From Limnohabitans sp. Rim8 (GTDB lineage Bacteria > Pseudomonadota > Gammaproteobacteria > Burkholderiales > Burkholderiaceae_C), in NCBI GenBank assembly GCA_945901045.1, contig CAMDKK010000032.1, positions 1 through 43,985 on the forward strand: a stretch of DNA of 43,985 nucleotides. The letters run 5' to 3'. The notes beneath the pieces are model-generated. The model worked only from the letters and a program-made list of their open reading frames with translations, ran no database searches and was not told the DNA's origin. Position numbers and translations under genes: made by a program. Positions 7,937 through 16,186 of the stretch are shown here, piece by piece (position 1 is the stretch's first letter; each line of letters opens with the position of its first letter).

Positions 7937-8911
7937 TCAAGATGCAGGGTTCAATGGCACGCCCGCAAAGGCTTGCTGTGCCACGCCGAGCAAGGTTGCG
8001 CGCAGCCAGCGGTGGGCGCTGTCATGGTGCATTCGGCTGTACCACAAGGCCTCCACATGGACAGGCGGCACCTCGAAAGGCAAGTCATGCAATTGGAACG
8101 CATCAGACAAGCCCGTGGTGGGCACAAAGTGGCGTGGCAGGACGGTCAGCAAGTCCGAGTTCACGACCACCCGCCCGGCCGTGAAGAACTGGTTCACGGT
8201 CAGCACGATGCGTCGTTTACGGCCCAAACTGGCCAGGGATTCGTCGACAAACCCATAGGGACGACCAGAAAAACTCACCAATAAATGCTTTGCGCTGCAG
8301 TAACTGTCGAGCGTCATGGCTTGCTTTGCCAAGGGATGGTCACGCCGCATCACGCACACATATTCCCCTGCGTACAAGCGCTGGTGCTCAAAGGAAACCA
8401 CCTGATCTGACTGAGCACGTGCCGTCAAATCGGTCAAGACAGCAGGGAAATAGCCTAAAGCAATATCTGCCATGCCTTCTTGCAGCAGTTTGCGGGGGTC
8501 TCGGGTGGTCAGTGGGACCACCCTGACCGACACGCCAGGCGCTTGCTTTTCCATTTGCTCTGACAAGCCGCCGATCAGTTCAGCGGCGGTGGCATCGGCC
8601 ATGGCCAAGACGAAGGTAGATTTCGCTTCGCTCGGCTCAAACGTGGTCGGCACGATAGCGGATTGCAGTTGGCGCAAAGCCTCACGCACGCTGGGCCAAA
8701 GAACCAACGCTCGGGCCGTGGGCTCGATGCCATGGCCTTGTCGGCGCACCAACTCGTCGCCCAGAGTTTCTCGCAGGCGGCGCAGCGCATTGCTGACCGC
8801 GGGCTGTGTCAGCGACAGGTTGCGTGCGGCACGGGTCAGACTTCGCTCGGCCATCACTTCGTCAAAAACCCGCAAAAGGTTCAAATCAAGGGTTCGAAAA
8901 TTGGTTGACAT
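7937..8911 (-). CDS. LysR-family transcriptional regulator
   Basis: 324 residues. The N-terminal winged helix-turn-helix begins LDLNLLRVFDEVMAERSLTR, with the recognition helix in LTQPAVSNALRRLRETLGDE. The C-terminal part is a LysR-type substrate-binding domain like that of the NodD/nitroaromatic-regulator branch. These proteins usually activate a neighbouring operon when an effector is bound. The candidate target is not obvious: downstream lie the phosphoesterase and Usp genes, and divergently the small membrane protein gene at 9060. A perfect TATAAT lies 33-38 bases before the start. TCAC/GTGA arms at 8923-8934 may be an autoregulatory site. Confidence 0.9.
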   Translation of the reverse strand: MSTNFRTLDLNLLRVFDEVMAERSLTRAARNLSLTQPAVSNALRRLRETLGDELVRRQGHGIEPTARALVLWPSVREALRQLQSAIVPTTFEPSEAKSTFVLAMADATAAELIGGLSEQMEKQAPGVSVRVVPLTTRDPRKLLQEGMADIALGYFPAVLTDLTARAQSDQVVSFEHQRLYAGEYVCVMRRDHPLAKQAMTLDSYCSAKHLLVSFSGRPYGFVDESLASLGRKRRIVLTVNQFFTAGRVVVNSDLLTVLPRHFVPTTGLSDAFQLHDLPFEVPPVHVEALWYSRMHHDSAHRWLRATLLGVAQQAFAGVPLNPAS

Positions 8912-8943
8912 CTGTCAATCTATCACTGCTGTGAATGGCACTC

Positions 8944-8949
8944 ATTATA
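8944..8949 (-). promoter_or_regulatory. -10 element for the LysR gene
   Basis: The minus strand reads TATAAT here, about 33 bases before the ATG at 8911. No convincing -35 hexamer is seen at 17 bases. Dependence on an activator or on self-regulation would be consistent with that, but this is inference. Confidence 0.45.
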
Positions 8950-8958
8950 AAGATAAAG

Positions 8959-8987
8959 TTGAACAACACTAGAGTAAACCCTATGAT
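8959..8987 (+). promoter_or_regulatory. Sigma-70-like promoter for the gene at 9060
   Basis: TTGAAC (8959-8964), a 17-base spacer and TATGAT (8982-8987) face the small membrane protein gene. A second possible promoter, TTGGCA (8999-9004), 17 bases, CATAAA (9022-9027), lies closer to the start. Confidence 0.5.
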
Positions 8988-9059
8988 TGAGACATTGTTT
9001 GGCAACTTAATGAAATTTCTTCATAAAGATGTCAAACAAAGTTGAAAAAGGGAAAAATC

Positions 9060-9551
9060 ATGAAAAGTCATTTCGTACACCTCGAATACTCAAGCATCCA
9101 CCCTGGCGTGGCCCGCGCTGAGCAAGTCGTGCAAAACGTGCGCAACATGCGCGCCAGCATCGATGGTCCTCGTTCATTGTCTACCTTGCTGTTGGCCGCG
9201 GTTGTCGCTGCCATGGTGGTGGTGGCCGATCAAATGATGGACACTTGGGCCGATGGCCACCTGTTGGCCGCTTGGGTTGCATTGTGGGCAGTTGGTGTGG
9301 CAGCCGTGGGCTTGTTTGCAGGCGTCTCGCGCGACTTGGCCGGCAAGTTTTGGACGCGCATGGACGCCTGGTCTGCCGGCCTTGCACAACGCCGCTCAGA
9401 CGAGCGCATGTGGTCCATAGCGCAAACCGATGCGCGTTTAATGGCCGAGTTGCATTCAGCCATGAGCCGTGAACACGAGGCGCTAACCAGCGTCAACCCT
9501 GCGCAGAGCCATGCGGCAAAGATCATTCGCGATCGTTTGAACTACATCTGA
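9060..9551 (+). CDS. Small membrane protein of unknown function
   Basis: 163 residues from the ATG at 9060, with AAAGGGA upstream as ribosome site. I do not recognise a family. The first 45 residues are polar. Two adjacent hydrophobic segments follow (STLLLAAVVAAMVVVADQMM and AAWVALWAVGVAAVGLFAG), joined by a short turn, so the protein is probably a two-helix inner-membrane hairpin. The C-terminal 70 residues are charged and likely helical (MDAWSAGLAQRRSDERM...), which suggests a cytoplasmic tail. It stands alone, divergent from the LysR gene and convergent with the Bug gene at 9572, and has a good promoter. A role in the membrane or in oxygen/stress physiology would be a guess only. Confidence 0.75.
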   Translation: MKSHFVHLEYSSIHPGVARAEQVVQNVRNMRASIDGPRSLSTLLLAAVVAAMVVVADQMMDTWADGHLLAAWVALWAVGVAAVGLFAGVSRDLAGKFWTRMDAWSAGLAQRRSDERMWSIAQTDARLMAELHSAMSREHEALTSVNPAQSHAAKIIRDRLNYI

Positions 9552-9571
9552 AGCCAGACGGCATTGGCCAC

Positions 9572-10549
9572 TCAACCCGCGGTAATGCCGGCCTCTCGAA
9601 TCAACTTACCGTAACGGTTGAGTTGAGCTTTAAGCAGAACCGCGAGTTCAGAGGGTGTGGTGCCCAAGGGCGTCAGGCCTTGAGAGGCAAATTGCTCTCT
9701 CACGCCGGCATCTGCGAGCGCCTTGACCACTTCACTTTGGTATTTGTCAATCACGGCCTTGGGGGTGCCCGTCGGGGCCATCACGGCAAACCATGAATTC
9801 ATCTCGTAGCCCGGCAGACCCGACTCAGACACGGTCGGAATGTCTGCAAATTGCGGCAAACGTTTGGGTGCGGGTATCCCTAAAATCCTCAACTTACCTG
9901 CTTTGACCAAAGGGCTGACGGTGGCAATCCCTTGCAAGCAAGTTTGCACCTCGTCGGCAGCCGTGCCAACCGCTGCTTGGGTTGCGCCCTTGTAAGGGAC
10001 ATGCGTGAGTTGAATACCGGACTGAAGGGCAAACAGGGCCATTGCAATGTGCTGTGGGCTGCCGTTGCCGCCTGAGCCGTAATTGATTTTTCCCGGCGCT
10101 TTGCGTGCGGCCTCAATCAGATCAGCCGCTGTCTTGATGGGTGAGTCGGTGGGCACCACCAAAGCCCATTCGATCGTGGCGACAAGCGAGACCGGCTCGA
10201 AGTCCTTCAGGATGTCCCAAGGCATTTTGCTGTGAAAACTGGGCAGCATGGTCATGATGCTGTCGTTGAATCCGCCCAAGGTGTAGCCATCGGGCGGCGA
10301 TTTGGCGACGCGTTCAGCGCCGATCAGGCCGGATGCGCCCGCCTGGTTTTCAATCGCAATGCCCATCCCCATGTTCATGGCCATTTTTTGCGAAACGATG
10401 CGCGCCGCACTGTCGACGGCACTGCCTGCGGCCAGGGGAATGATCATCTTGATCGGCTTGTTGGGGTAAGCACTTTGGGCCCATGCATCACCCAAAAGCA
10501 TGCTGCTGGCCGAGGCCAGGCCCGATTGAATTATGCGTCGTCTTTGCAT
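9572..10549 (-). CDS. Bug-family periplasmic solute-binding protein (TctC-like), copy 1
   Basis: 325 residues. It starts MQRRRIIQSGLASASSMLLG, an export signal with arginines that could be Sec- or Tat-type and ends near AWAQS. The Bug hallmark YPNKPIKMIIPLAAGSAVD follows, then LIGAERVAKSPPDGYTLG and a C-terminal closed-fold pattern. Bug receptors bind carboxylates and small organic acids in the periplasm, classically feeding TctAB-type membrane partners. No TctA or TctB gene is in this window. The start at 10549 is chosen because GGAG lies just before it; a longer frame upstream lacks an ATG. It is the last gene of the long minus-strand operon, 14 bases after the dehydrogenase-like gene. Confidence 0.92.
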   Translation of the reverse strand: MQRRRIIQSGLASASSMLLGDAWAQSAYPNKPIKMIIPLAAGSAVDSAARIVSQKMAMNMGMGIAIENQAGASGLIGAERVAKSPPDGYTLGGFNDSIMTMLPSFHSKMPWDILKDFEPVSLVATIEWALVVPTDSPIKTAADLIEAARKAPGKINYGSGGNGSPQHIAMALFALQSGIQLTHVPYKGATQAAVGTAADEVQTCLQGIATVSPLVKAGKLRILGIPAPKRLPQFADIPTVSESGLPGYEMNSWFAVMAPTGTPKAVIDKYQSEVVKALADAGVREQFASQGLTPLGTTPSELAVLLKAQLNRYGKLIREAGITAG

Positions 10550-10563
10550 GTTTTCTCCAGTAG

Positions 10564-11628
10564 TTAGACGGTTGTTTGAGCCAGTGTGGCGACACCCAAC
10601 TGGTGTGCAACGGTATCGAGTTCGTGCGTCAGGGACAAAGGAATGCTGATGCCGTGCTTGAGGTTGTGTAGGCGCTTGAGGTGACTTTGCTCGCCGGGTA
10701 TCCAAATCTGGTCCACGCCGGGCATGCGTTCGCTGGCATGAATTTCTTGCACCAGCTTGTCTACCCGCAGCTTGAAAGCCTGGACATCACCAAATGCCGA
10801 AGGGTCGATCACGCAAATGGCCTGACCGGTGTTGGTCACACTGGTGTCGTCATTGTTGAAGTCCACCACTTCTTTGCCCATGGCCGCGCCGTTGAGCGTG
10901 CCAGCGAGCAAGCCCACAATCATGGACAAACCATAACCTTTGTAGCCGCCAATCGGCAACAGAAATCCTTCGTCTCTGCGATTCGGGTCCAGCAAGGGCT
11001 GCCCTTGGCGATCGACCATCCAGCCCTCGGGCATCATTTGACCCATCATGGCCTTGGCTTTGACTTTGCCATATGCCGCCACGGTGGTCGCCATGTCCAG
11101 GACCACAGGCGTTTCTTTGTGTGTAGGAAAAGCCACGGCGATGGGGTTGGTCGACAACAACATGTCCAGCCCCCCCCAGGGTGGTAAATGGTTGGCATTG
11201 CCAACCGCAAAATACAAACCGACCATGTCATGCGCCAGCGGCATCCGCGCATACAAAGAGGCAGGACCCGCATGGTTGCTGAAGCGGCTCCCAACCCAAG
11301 CGATGCCACAAGTGCGGGCCTTTTCAATGGCCAGTTCGGTGGCCCGTTTCATCACCAGATGGCCCATGCCGTTGTCACCATCCACAAGTGCTGTGGCGGC
11401 GCGCTCTTCGACGACACGGATGTTCGGCGTCACGTTGACTGCACCGCCCAAAATCCGGCGGATATAAACCGGCACGCGAATCACACCATGGCCATCCGAG
11501 CCTTGTAAGTCGGATTCGGCCATCAGCGCGCCCACCGTGTGGGCATCGGCTTCGGGCAGACCCACCGCACGAAAGGTGGCAGAAATGAATGCGCTCAGTT
11601 GCGCGGGTGAAACCAGCAGATCAGACAT
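10564..11628 (-). CDS. Malate/L-lactate/ureidoglycolate dehydrogenase family oxidoreductase (Ldh_2)
   Basis: 354 residues, the normal size for this NAD(P)-dependent family, which is unrelated to the Rossmann lactate dehydrogenases. Members oxidise or reduce 2-hydroxy acids, or reduce cyclic imino acids such as piperideine-2-carboxylate. Family features seen are SDLQGSDGHGVIRVPVY (residues ~39-55, with the catalytic His region), SNHAGPASLYA (~115-125), STNPIAVAFPT and DMATTVAAYGK. It overlaps the racemase-like gene by 8 bases and precedes Bug copy 1, so it belongs to the operon. The likely role is oxidation of a hydroxy-acid intermediate; the substrate is not assignable from sequence. Confidence 0.9.
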   Translation of the reverse strand: MSDLLVSPAQLSAFISATFRAVGLPEADAHTVGALMAESDLQGSDGHGVIRVPVYIRRILGGAVNVTPNIRVVEERAATALVDGDNGMGHLVMKRATELAIEKARTCGIAWVGSRFSNHAGPASLYARMPLAHDMVGLYFAVGNANHLPPWGGLDMLLSTNPIAVAFPTHKETPVVLDMATTVAAYGKVKAKAMMGQMMPEGWMVDRQGQPLLDPNRRDEGFLLPIGGYKGYGLSMIVGLLAGTLNGAAMGKEVVDFNNDDTSVTNTGQAICVIDPSAFGDVQAFKLRVDKLVQEIHASERMPGVDQIWIPGEQSHLKRLHNLKHGISIPLSLTHELDTVAHQLGVATLAQTTV

Positions 11629-12292
11629 TCATCATCCTTTGGCGCAGTGCAAGGACCGCGCAATCCGGGCTGGACAAAACGGGTGTGGCCGTTTGGCGTT
11701 GCGCCAGGGGCCCCGCCGCCGCCATGGAAAACTGCGCCAGCAAAATGACATCGCAAGGGGGCAGGCGGCCCACAACATTGGCAATTTTCTGGTGATGCAG
11801 ATCGGCGTGTCCGTGGTTCAAATCGTCCATGGCCTCGGGCACATGGGCCGTGTGGACCTGCAGTGGGATACCCAGCGCGTGCGCCATCTGCGCGAGTTCT
11901 TGCTGCATGGATGCTATGGAGGGTGCAAAGGTGGCGACCAACCCTACTTGCAACGCACCCTGTCGGGGCTGTGTTGCCAGGGCCATGTCGAACATGGCTT
12001 GGTTGGGTTTGAAAGTCGGTAAAGGTGTGGCGCCAGCGGCCACGTCGATGGCGGGGCCGAACGCGGAACAGGTGAACAACAGGGTGTCGCATCCGCACTC
12101 GCGTGCGTAGTGAGACAGATCGACAAAGCGCTGCGTCATGGCGGGCGTCAGTTGCCCATCACGGGCGCGGTCCAGGGACAAGCTGTCGTCCAGAATGTTT
12201 TGCAATTGGGCCTCGGGCCACAAGCGCTCAAATGCGTTGGCAATGGGCAACACCGCCAAGGCGGTGGCATGGATCAAGGCAACGCGGGTCAC
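11621..12292 (-). CDS. Asp/Glu/hydantoin racemase-family protein with one catalytic cysteine
   Basis: 223 residues from a GTG at 12292, which overlaps the TGA of the preceding Bug gene in a GTGA junction. This is the natural start, because a longer frame begins only at TTG inside that gene. The fold family includes aspartate and glutamate racemases, maleate isomerase and arylmalonate decarboxylase. The first catalytic cysteine is present in TCSAFGPAID (Cys75). The position of the second is LLAQFSMAA with Gln187 instead of Cys. A two-base racemisation is therefore doubtful; a decarboxylase or isomerase-type reaction is an alternative. It sits among Bug genes and the hydroxy-acid dehydrogenase-like gene, a common neighbourhood for organic-acid catabolism. 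Confidence 0.85.
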   Translation of the reverse strand: MTRVALIHATALAVLPIANAFERLWPEAQLQNILDDSLSLDRARDGQLTPAMTQRFVDLSHYARECGCDTLLFTCSAFGPAIDVAAGATPLPTFKPNQAMFDMALATQPRQGALQVGLVATFAPSIASMQQELAQMAHALGIPLQVHTAHVPEAMDDLNHGHADLHHQKIANVVGRLPPCDVILLAQFSMAAAGPLAQRQTATPVLSSPDCAVLALRQRMMNV

Positions 12293-13266
12293 AGGGGTTT
12301 GAAACCCATGCCTTTGACAACTTTGCCCCAATTCTCAAAGTCTTTGTTCATCAGGTCGGTGAAAAATTCAGGGGGTTCTGTGTGAATTTCCAGGCCCAGT
12401 TTTTTCATGCGTTCGCGCACATCGGGTTGCTGCAGTGCCCAATTGACTTCCTTATTGAGGAGCATGGTAATTTCACGCGGCACGCCTGCGGGGCCAATAA
12501 TACCAAACCAACCGCCTGATGCGAAGCCAGGAACGGTCTCGGAAATGGTGGGCACATTGGGGTAATCTGGCGATCGGGTGGCCCGAGCAATACCGAGCAT
12601 TCGAAGCTTGCCCGAGTCGGCCAGGGGTTGGACTGAAATAAAGGAACCCATCGAGGCGGAAATATCTCCGCCCAGCATTTGCGTGAAGACAGCGTTCATG
12701 TCTTTGTAAGGGACATGCATGTATTCAAAGCCTGACATCATGCGAAATTGTTCTGAGGCAAAGTGCAAAAAGGCACCTTCACCGTTGGTGCCAAATGTCA
12801 ATTTTCCGGGGTTGGCTTTGCCGTAATCGATCAACTCCTTCACCGTCTTGAAGGGTGTTTTCGGGCTGACCACCAAAGCCAAAAAGTTGGACGCCATCAT
12901 CGCCATGGGGGTGAAGTCTTTGCGCGAATCGTAGGCGACTTTGGCATAGGCCAAGGGAACGATTACCATGTTGCCGCCTTGGCCGCAGCCCAAGGTGTAC
13001 CCATCGGCCGGGGCTTGTTTGAGCAGTGTCAAGCCCAGTTGGCCAGCCGATCCTGCACGGTTGTCGACCACAATGGCTTGGCCCAAACGTTCTGTCAATT
13101 TGGGCGCTATGAGACGCGTCAAAATATCGCAACTGTCACCGGGTCCTGCCGGGACAATGATCTTGATGGGTTTGTTCGGATAGGCCTGCGCGAATGCACC
13201 GCCGCCGGAGATCATCAGCAGTGCTGACGTGACTGTCGTTAAAATTATTTGAAACATTGTGTTCAT
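12289..13266 (-). CDS. Bug-family periplasmic solute-binding protein, copy 2
   Basis: 325 residues with a Sec signal (FQIILTTVTSALLMISGGGA, cut near AFAQA) followed by YPNKPIKIIVPAGPGDSCD, the start of the mature Bug fold. LLKQAPADGYTLGCGQGG and ISETVPGFASGGWFG follow in the usual places. The first ATG (13266) touches AAAGG, while the fourth-codon ATG (13257) is better spaced from it, so the true protein may be three residues shorter. It lies 22 bases after Bug copy 3 and overlaps the racemase-like gene by 4 bases. It is clearly diverged from the other two copies in the operon, so ligand specificity may differ. Confidence 0.92.
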   Translation of the reverse strand: MNTMFQIILTTVTSALLMISGGGAFAQAYPNKPIKIIVPAGPGDSCDILTRLIAPKLTERLGQAIVVDNRAGSAGQLGLTLLKQAPADGYTLGCGQGGNMVIVPLAYAKVAYDSRKDFTPMAMMASNFLALVVSPKTPFKTVKELIDYGKANPGKLTFGTNGEGAFLHFASEQFRMMSGFEYMHVPYKDMNAVFTQMLGGDISASMGSFISVQPLADSGKLRMLGIARATRSPDYPNVPTISETVPGFASGGWFGIIGPAGVPREITMLLNKEVNWALQQPDVRERMKKLGLEIHTEPPEFFTDLMNKDFENWGKVVKGMGFKPL

Positions 13267-13288
13267 CCTTTAAGACACTGCATGCACA

Positions 13289-14278
13289 TTATTCGGCTTT
13301 GATGTTGCCGTCGCGAATCACTTGGCCCCAGCGCTGCAACTCGGACTTGATGTACGCAGAAAACTCATCCGCGCCTTCGCCGCCCAGTTCGTAGCCCATA
13401 TTCTGGGCGTCTTCGCGAAAAGCGGGAGAGGCCATGACCGCGGCCACATCGGTTTGCAAGCGTTGAATGACGGTGCGAGGTGTGCCGGCGGGCACAAACA
13501 AACCATTCCATCCTGAGGCTTCGACATTGGCAAGTCCTGCTTCGGCCATCGTGGGGACTTCCGGCAGGATCGGGATGCGCCGCGCGCCGGCCACACCCAA
13601 GGCAATCAGCTTGCCCGAGCGGATGTGCTGAGCCACCACCACCGGCGCTAAATAAGCCGCGCCCACATGTCCGGCCAACAAGTCGGGTAACTCGGCCCCG
13701 ATGGCTTTGTACGGAATTTCACGGGCTTGCAAGCCCGTCACTAAATTGATTTTGGTGCCCAGCAATTGGGTGATCGATCCGTTTCCACCCGAAGCAAAGG
13801 TCAGCGATTGCGGTTGGCTTTTGCCCAGCGCCAAATACTCTTTGAGCGACTTCACGCCGAGGCCGGGATTCACCACCATCACCAAAGGCGTGCTGGTTAA
13901 TTTGGTGATCGGGATCAGCGCTTCGTTGAGCAGGCAACAGGGGTCCCGGGTCAACAAGTCGTTCAAGGAGTTGTTGATGTTGGCATGGAACAAGGTATGC
14001 CCATCAGGGGCTGCGCGGGCGGCTTCGCGAGCGCCAATGGCGCTGTTCGCGCCAGGACGGTTTTCGACCACCACACTCTGACCCAGGCGTTTGGCCAGGT
14101 CTTGCGTGAGCTTGCGGGCAAATACATCGACGGCACTGCCGGGACCCGCAGGCTCGATGATGCGAACGGTCTTGCTTGGAAAACTTTGCGCCAGCGCCGA
14201 TGTGGCCAGCAACGCAGTCAAGGCTAAACAGCCCAGGCTGATGCGCCAGGGCTTGGCCGAGAGGGTCAGTGTGTTCAT
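13289..14278 (-). CDS. Bug-family periplasmic solute-binding protein, copy 3
   Basis: 329 residues. The signal peptide (ISLGCLALTALLATSALAQ) is followed by SFPSKTVRIIEPAGPGSAVD, the Bug N-terminal strand and ligand loop. Later come AREAARAAPDGHTLF and VPTMAEAGLANVEASGWNG. An unusual CC pair occurs in the ligand-facing region (TRDPCCLLNEAL, near residue 120), absent from the other copies; it could form a vicinal disulfide or be chance. It overlaps the preceding hydrolase gene by 4 bases (ATGA). No membrane partner of the Tct type is in the window. Confidence 0.92.
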   Translation of the reverse strand: MNTLTLSAKPWRISLGCLALTALLATSALAQSFPSKTVRIIEPAGPGSAVDVFARKLTQDLAKRLGQSVVVENRPGANSAIGAREAARAAPDGHTLFHANINNSLNDLLTRDPCCLLNEALIPITKLTSTPLVMVVNPGLGVKSLKEYLALGKSQPQSLTFASGGNGSITQLLGTKINLVTGLQAREIPYKAIGAELPDLLAGHVGAAYLAPVVVAQHIRSGKLIALGVAGARRIPILPEVPTMAEAGLANVEASGWNGLFVPAGTPRTVIQRLQTDVAAVMASPAFREDAQNMGYELGGEGADEFSAYIKSELQRWGQVIRDGNIKAE

Positions 14279-15126
14279 GCTTGGGCTGATCCTTGGACTT
14301 TGTTCATGAAATCGGCGAAAACGCTTGCCAGGGTTTCTTCGTGAGGCGCCCAGTCAGAGAAAGGCAACAGCGGCACATCCTGATCTTTGATGGGCAATTC
14401 GAACAAGATACTGCCCGGAATCAAAGCGGCGGCGGCATGGCCATTGACCGAAGCATGGGTTTTGTCATTGCCGGGCACCACGATGGTCGGCACCCGAATC
14501 GCGCGCATGACATCGTCTTCCATGCCCAGCACCGGTTTGCGCGGTCCCTTGAGGAAGATCGACAGCCAGTGTTGCATCACGCGGATGTACTCTGCAGGGT
14601 CCATGCCCATGAGGCGGGTTTGGTTGGCGGGGTTGGCCTGGATGCGTTCACGGTACTGTTCGGTGTCGCACACGGCTTGCATGCCGCCTTGCTCGGCCGC
14701 GCGGATGAATTGCTGGTAATACATTTCAGGCAGTCGACCGGCCGCGAAGTCGCCGCCAGTGATTCGCATGAGCAACAAACCTTTGACTGATTCAGGATGG
14801 CGTTGGTTGAACAGCATGGACAAGCGAGCGCCGGATGAGGTGCCGCCAATGACGGCCGGCGTGGCTTGCAGCTTGCCCAGCAGCACCGCCAAGTCGTCGG
14901 CCCAGATTTCTTCTTCACCGTCGGCACCGGCAATCAGGACGTCGGAGGCGCCGGTGTTGCGGCGATCGTGCAGCAAGACACGAAAGCCTTTGGCGGCAAT
15001 TTTTTCGGCGAAGGCAATGAACTCGTTGAAGCCACGTCGCCCGCCCGTGATCAGGGCCAACCAAGGCCCGTTGTCACCGTAAACCCGGTAATGAAGCTGG
15101 ACCTCGCGAACAGTTAAAAAGGGCAT
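14275..15126 (-). CDS. Alpha/beta hydrolase
   Basis: 283 residues with a typical alpha/beta-hydrolase pattern: an N-terminal strand pair (VQLHYRVYGDNGPWLALITGG), the oxyanion region, HDRRNTGASD near residue 55, the nucleophile elbow GGTSSGARL around residue 95 (GxSxG satisfied as GTSSG), and a late PGNDKTH segment typical of the acid residue. A His in APHEETL near the C-terminus may complete the triad. The family covers esterases, lactonases, C-C hydrolases and haloperoxidase-like proteins. It is cytosolic (no signal). Position in the operon between the cupin and Bug copy 3 suggests hydrolysis of an ester, lactone or ring-cleavage product. Confidence 0.9.
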   Translation of the reverse strand: MPFLTVREVQLHYRVYGDNGPWLALITGGRRGFNEFIAFAEKIAAKGFRVLLHDRRNTGASDVLIAGADGEEEIWADDLAVLLGKLQATPAVIGGTSSGARLSMLFNQRHPESVKGLLLMRITGGDFAAGRLPEMYYQQFIRAAEQGGMQAVCDTEQYRERIQANPANQTRLMGMDPAEYIRVMQHWLSIFLKGPRKPVLGMEDDVMRAIRVPTIVVPGNDKTHASVNGHAAAALIPGSILFELPIKDQDVPLLPFSDWAPHEETLASVFADFMNKVQGSAQA

Positions 15127-15143
15127 CTCAAGCTTTCAGAATA

Positions 15144-15629
15144 TCAACCGAATGCGGCCAGAACTTTGTCGCCGGCCACCACGGATTGGGCGTGGATCAA
15201 TATGACAGCCAACAGGCAAGGCTCAGTGCCGCGGTTGATCCAGTTGTGCACGGTGCCGCGCTGCACCATCACATCACCCGCTTTAAGGTGAACTTCCTCA
15301 CCCGTTTCCAATTCCATGTCGATCTCGCCTTTCATGACGACGATGTAATCGATGGTGTCGGTGCGGTGCACACGTTCCTGAAGGCCAGGGCGGAATTCGA
15401 GGATGCGAAAAACCGTGCCGTTTTCCACCATCGTGAACTTGCCTTCGCGCTGGCCAGCGTCATCTTGCTTGGAGTTATTGGCCGGTGAAGAGTCGGTGGT
15501 CCACACGTTGCAGACCATGCCGCCGGGTCGGCCTTCACGGAAGTGGCTGCAGATCTCGTCAATCTTGACGATGGCTTTGCCATCTTCATCGTGGCCGGTG
15601 ATGATGCGGCGAACCGAAGGTAAATTCAT
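15144..15629 (-). CDS. Single-domain cupin protein
   Basis: 161 residues from the ATG at 15629. The C-terminal half is a cupin barrel: motif 1 region VHRTDTIDYIVVMKGEIDME and motif 2 region GDVMVQRGTVHNWINRG, with His in both. In motif 1 the usual HxH is HRTD, a variant seen in a distinct group of small cupins, so metal coordination may be altered. Possible roles include a dioxygenase, an isomerase or a non-catalytic sensor. It sits 16 bases after the flavin reductase gene and 17 bases before the hydrolase gene, firmly inside the operon. No signal peptide. Confidence 0.88.
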   Translation of the reverse strand: MNLPSVRRIITGHDEDGKAIVKIDEICSHFREGRPGGMVCNVWTTDSSPANNSKQDDAGQREGKFTMVENGTVFRILEFRPGLQERVHRTDTIDYIVVMKGEIDMELETGEEVHLKAGDVMVQRGTVHNWINRGTEPCLLAVILIHAQSVVAGDKVLAAFG

Positions 15630-15645
15630 TTCAATCTCCAGAGTT

Positions 15646-16176
15646 TCAAAGGGGGGTGCAGGTATCGGGGGTGAGCATGTTGCCTTTGACAAAAAGCAAA
15701 GGCGGGTGATCGGCTGTGTCAAATTTCAGCACGCGCGCCAGAATGATGCTGTGGTCTCCAGCTTGGTAAATGCGATCGGTTTCACAGTAAAAGCGGGCCG
15801 CACAGCCTTCAATGACAGGCACTTTAAGTTGTGCGTCCATTGCACAGTCTACATTGGCAAACTTATCGATTTTGGGGTTCGAGAACTGATAAGCCAAATC
15901 TTTTTGCGCATCGGCCAAGATATGGATCACATGAGTCGAGCCCACGGTGAACGCATCCAGATTGGGCGACTTGTTGGACAGCGACCAGAGGACCAAAGCC
16001 GGCTCCAGTGAGACCGAGCTGAAGCTGTTGACCGTCAGGCCCACCCAGCCTTCTTGGGAGGGTTGTTGGGCCGTGATAACGGTCACGCCTGTGGCGAAAT
16101 GGCCCAATGCGCCGCGCAATGTGGGTTGGGCTGTCAAGCCTGTATCTTGACTTGATGGAGAGCTTGTTGAAGACAT
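15646..16176 (-). CDS. Flavin reductase-like protein (partner for a two-component monooxygenase)
   Basis: 176 residues from the ATG at 16176; an upstream in-frame ATG at 16227 would overlap livF and is less likely. The flavin-reductase-like domain is seen in GALGHFATGVTVITA (~20-35), VGLTVNSFSSVSLEPALVL (~45-63) and LSNKSPNLDAF. Such enzymes reduce FMN or FAD with NAD(P)H and hand the reduced flavin to a separate oxygenase. The divergent luciferase-like monooxygenase at 21093 needs exactly that supply, so the two are probably partners although their transcripts differ. Located 10 bases after livF; that gap carries a short GGGCT/AGCCC stem. Confidence 0.9.
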   Translation of the reverse strand: MSSTSSPSSQDTGLTAQPTLRGALGHFATGVTVITAQQPSQEGWVGLTVNSFSSVSLEPALVLWSLSNKSPNLDAFTVGSTHVIHILADAQKDLAYQFSNPKIDKFANVDCAMDAQLKVPVIEGCAARFYCETDRIYQAGDHSIILARVLKFDTADHPPLLFVKGNMLTPDTCTPL

Positions 16177-16186
16177 AGAGGACGGG

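Noticed and set aside
9559-9590. CGGCATT/AATGCCG repeat between convergent genes as a terminator
   Set aside because: Arms are short, the loop is 18 bases, there is no T-run, and the right arm lies within the Bug coding region.
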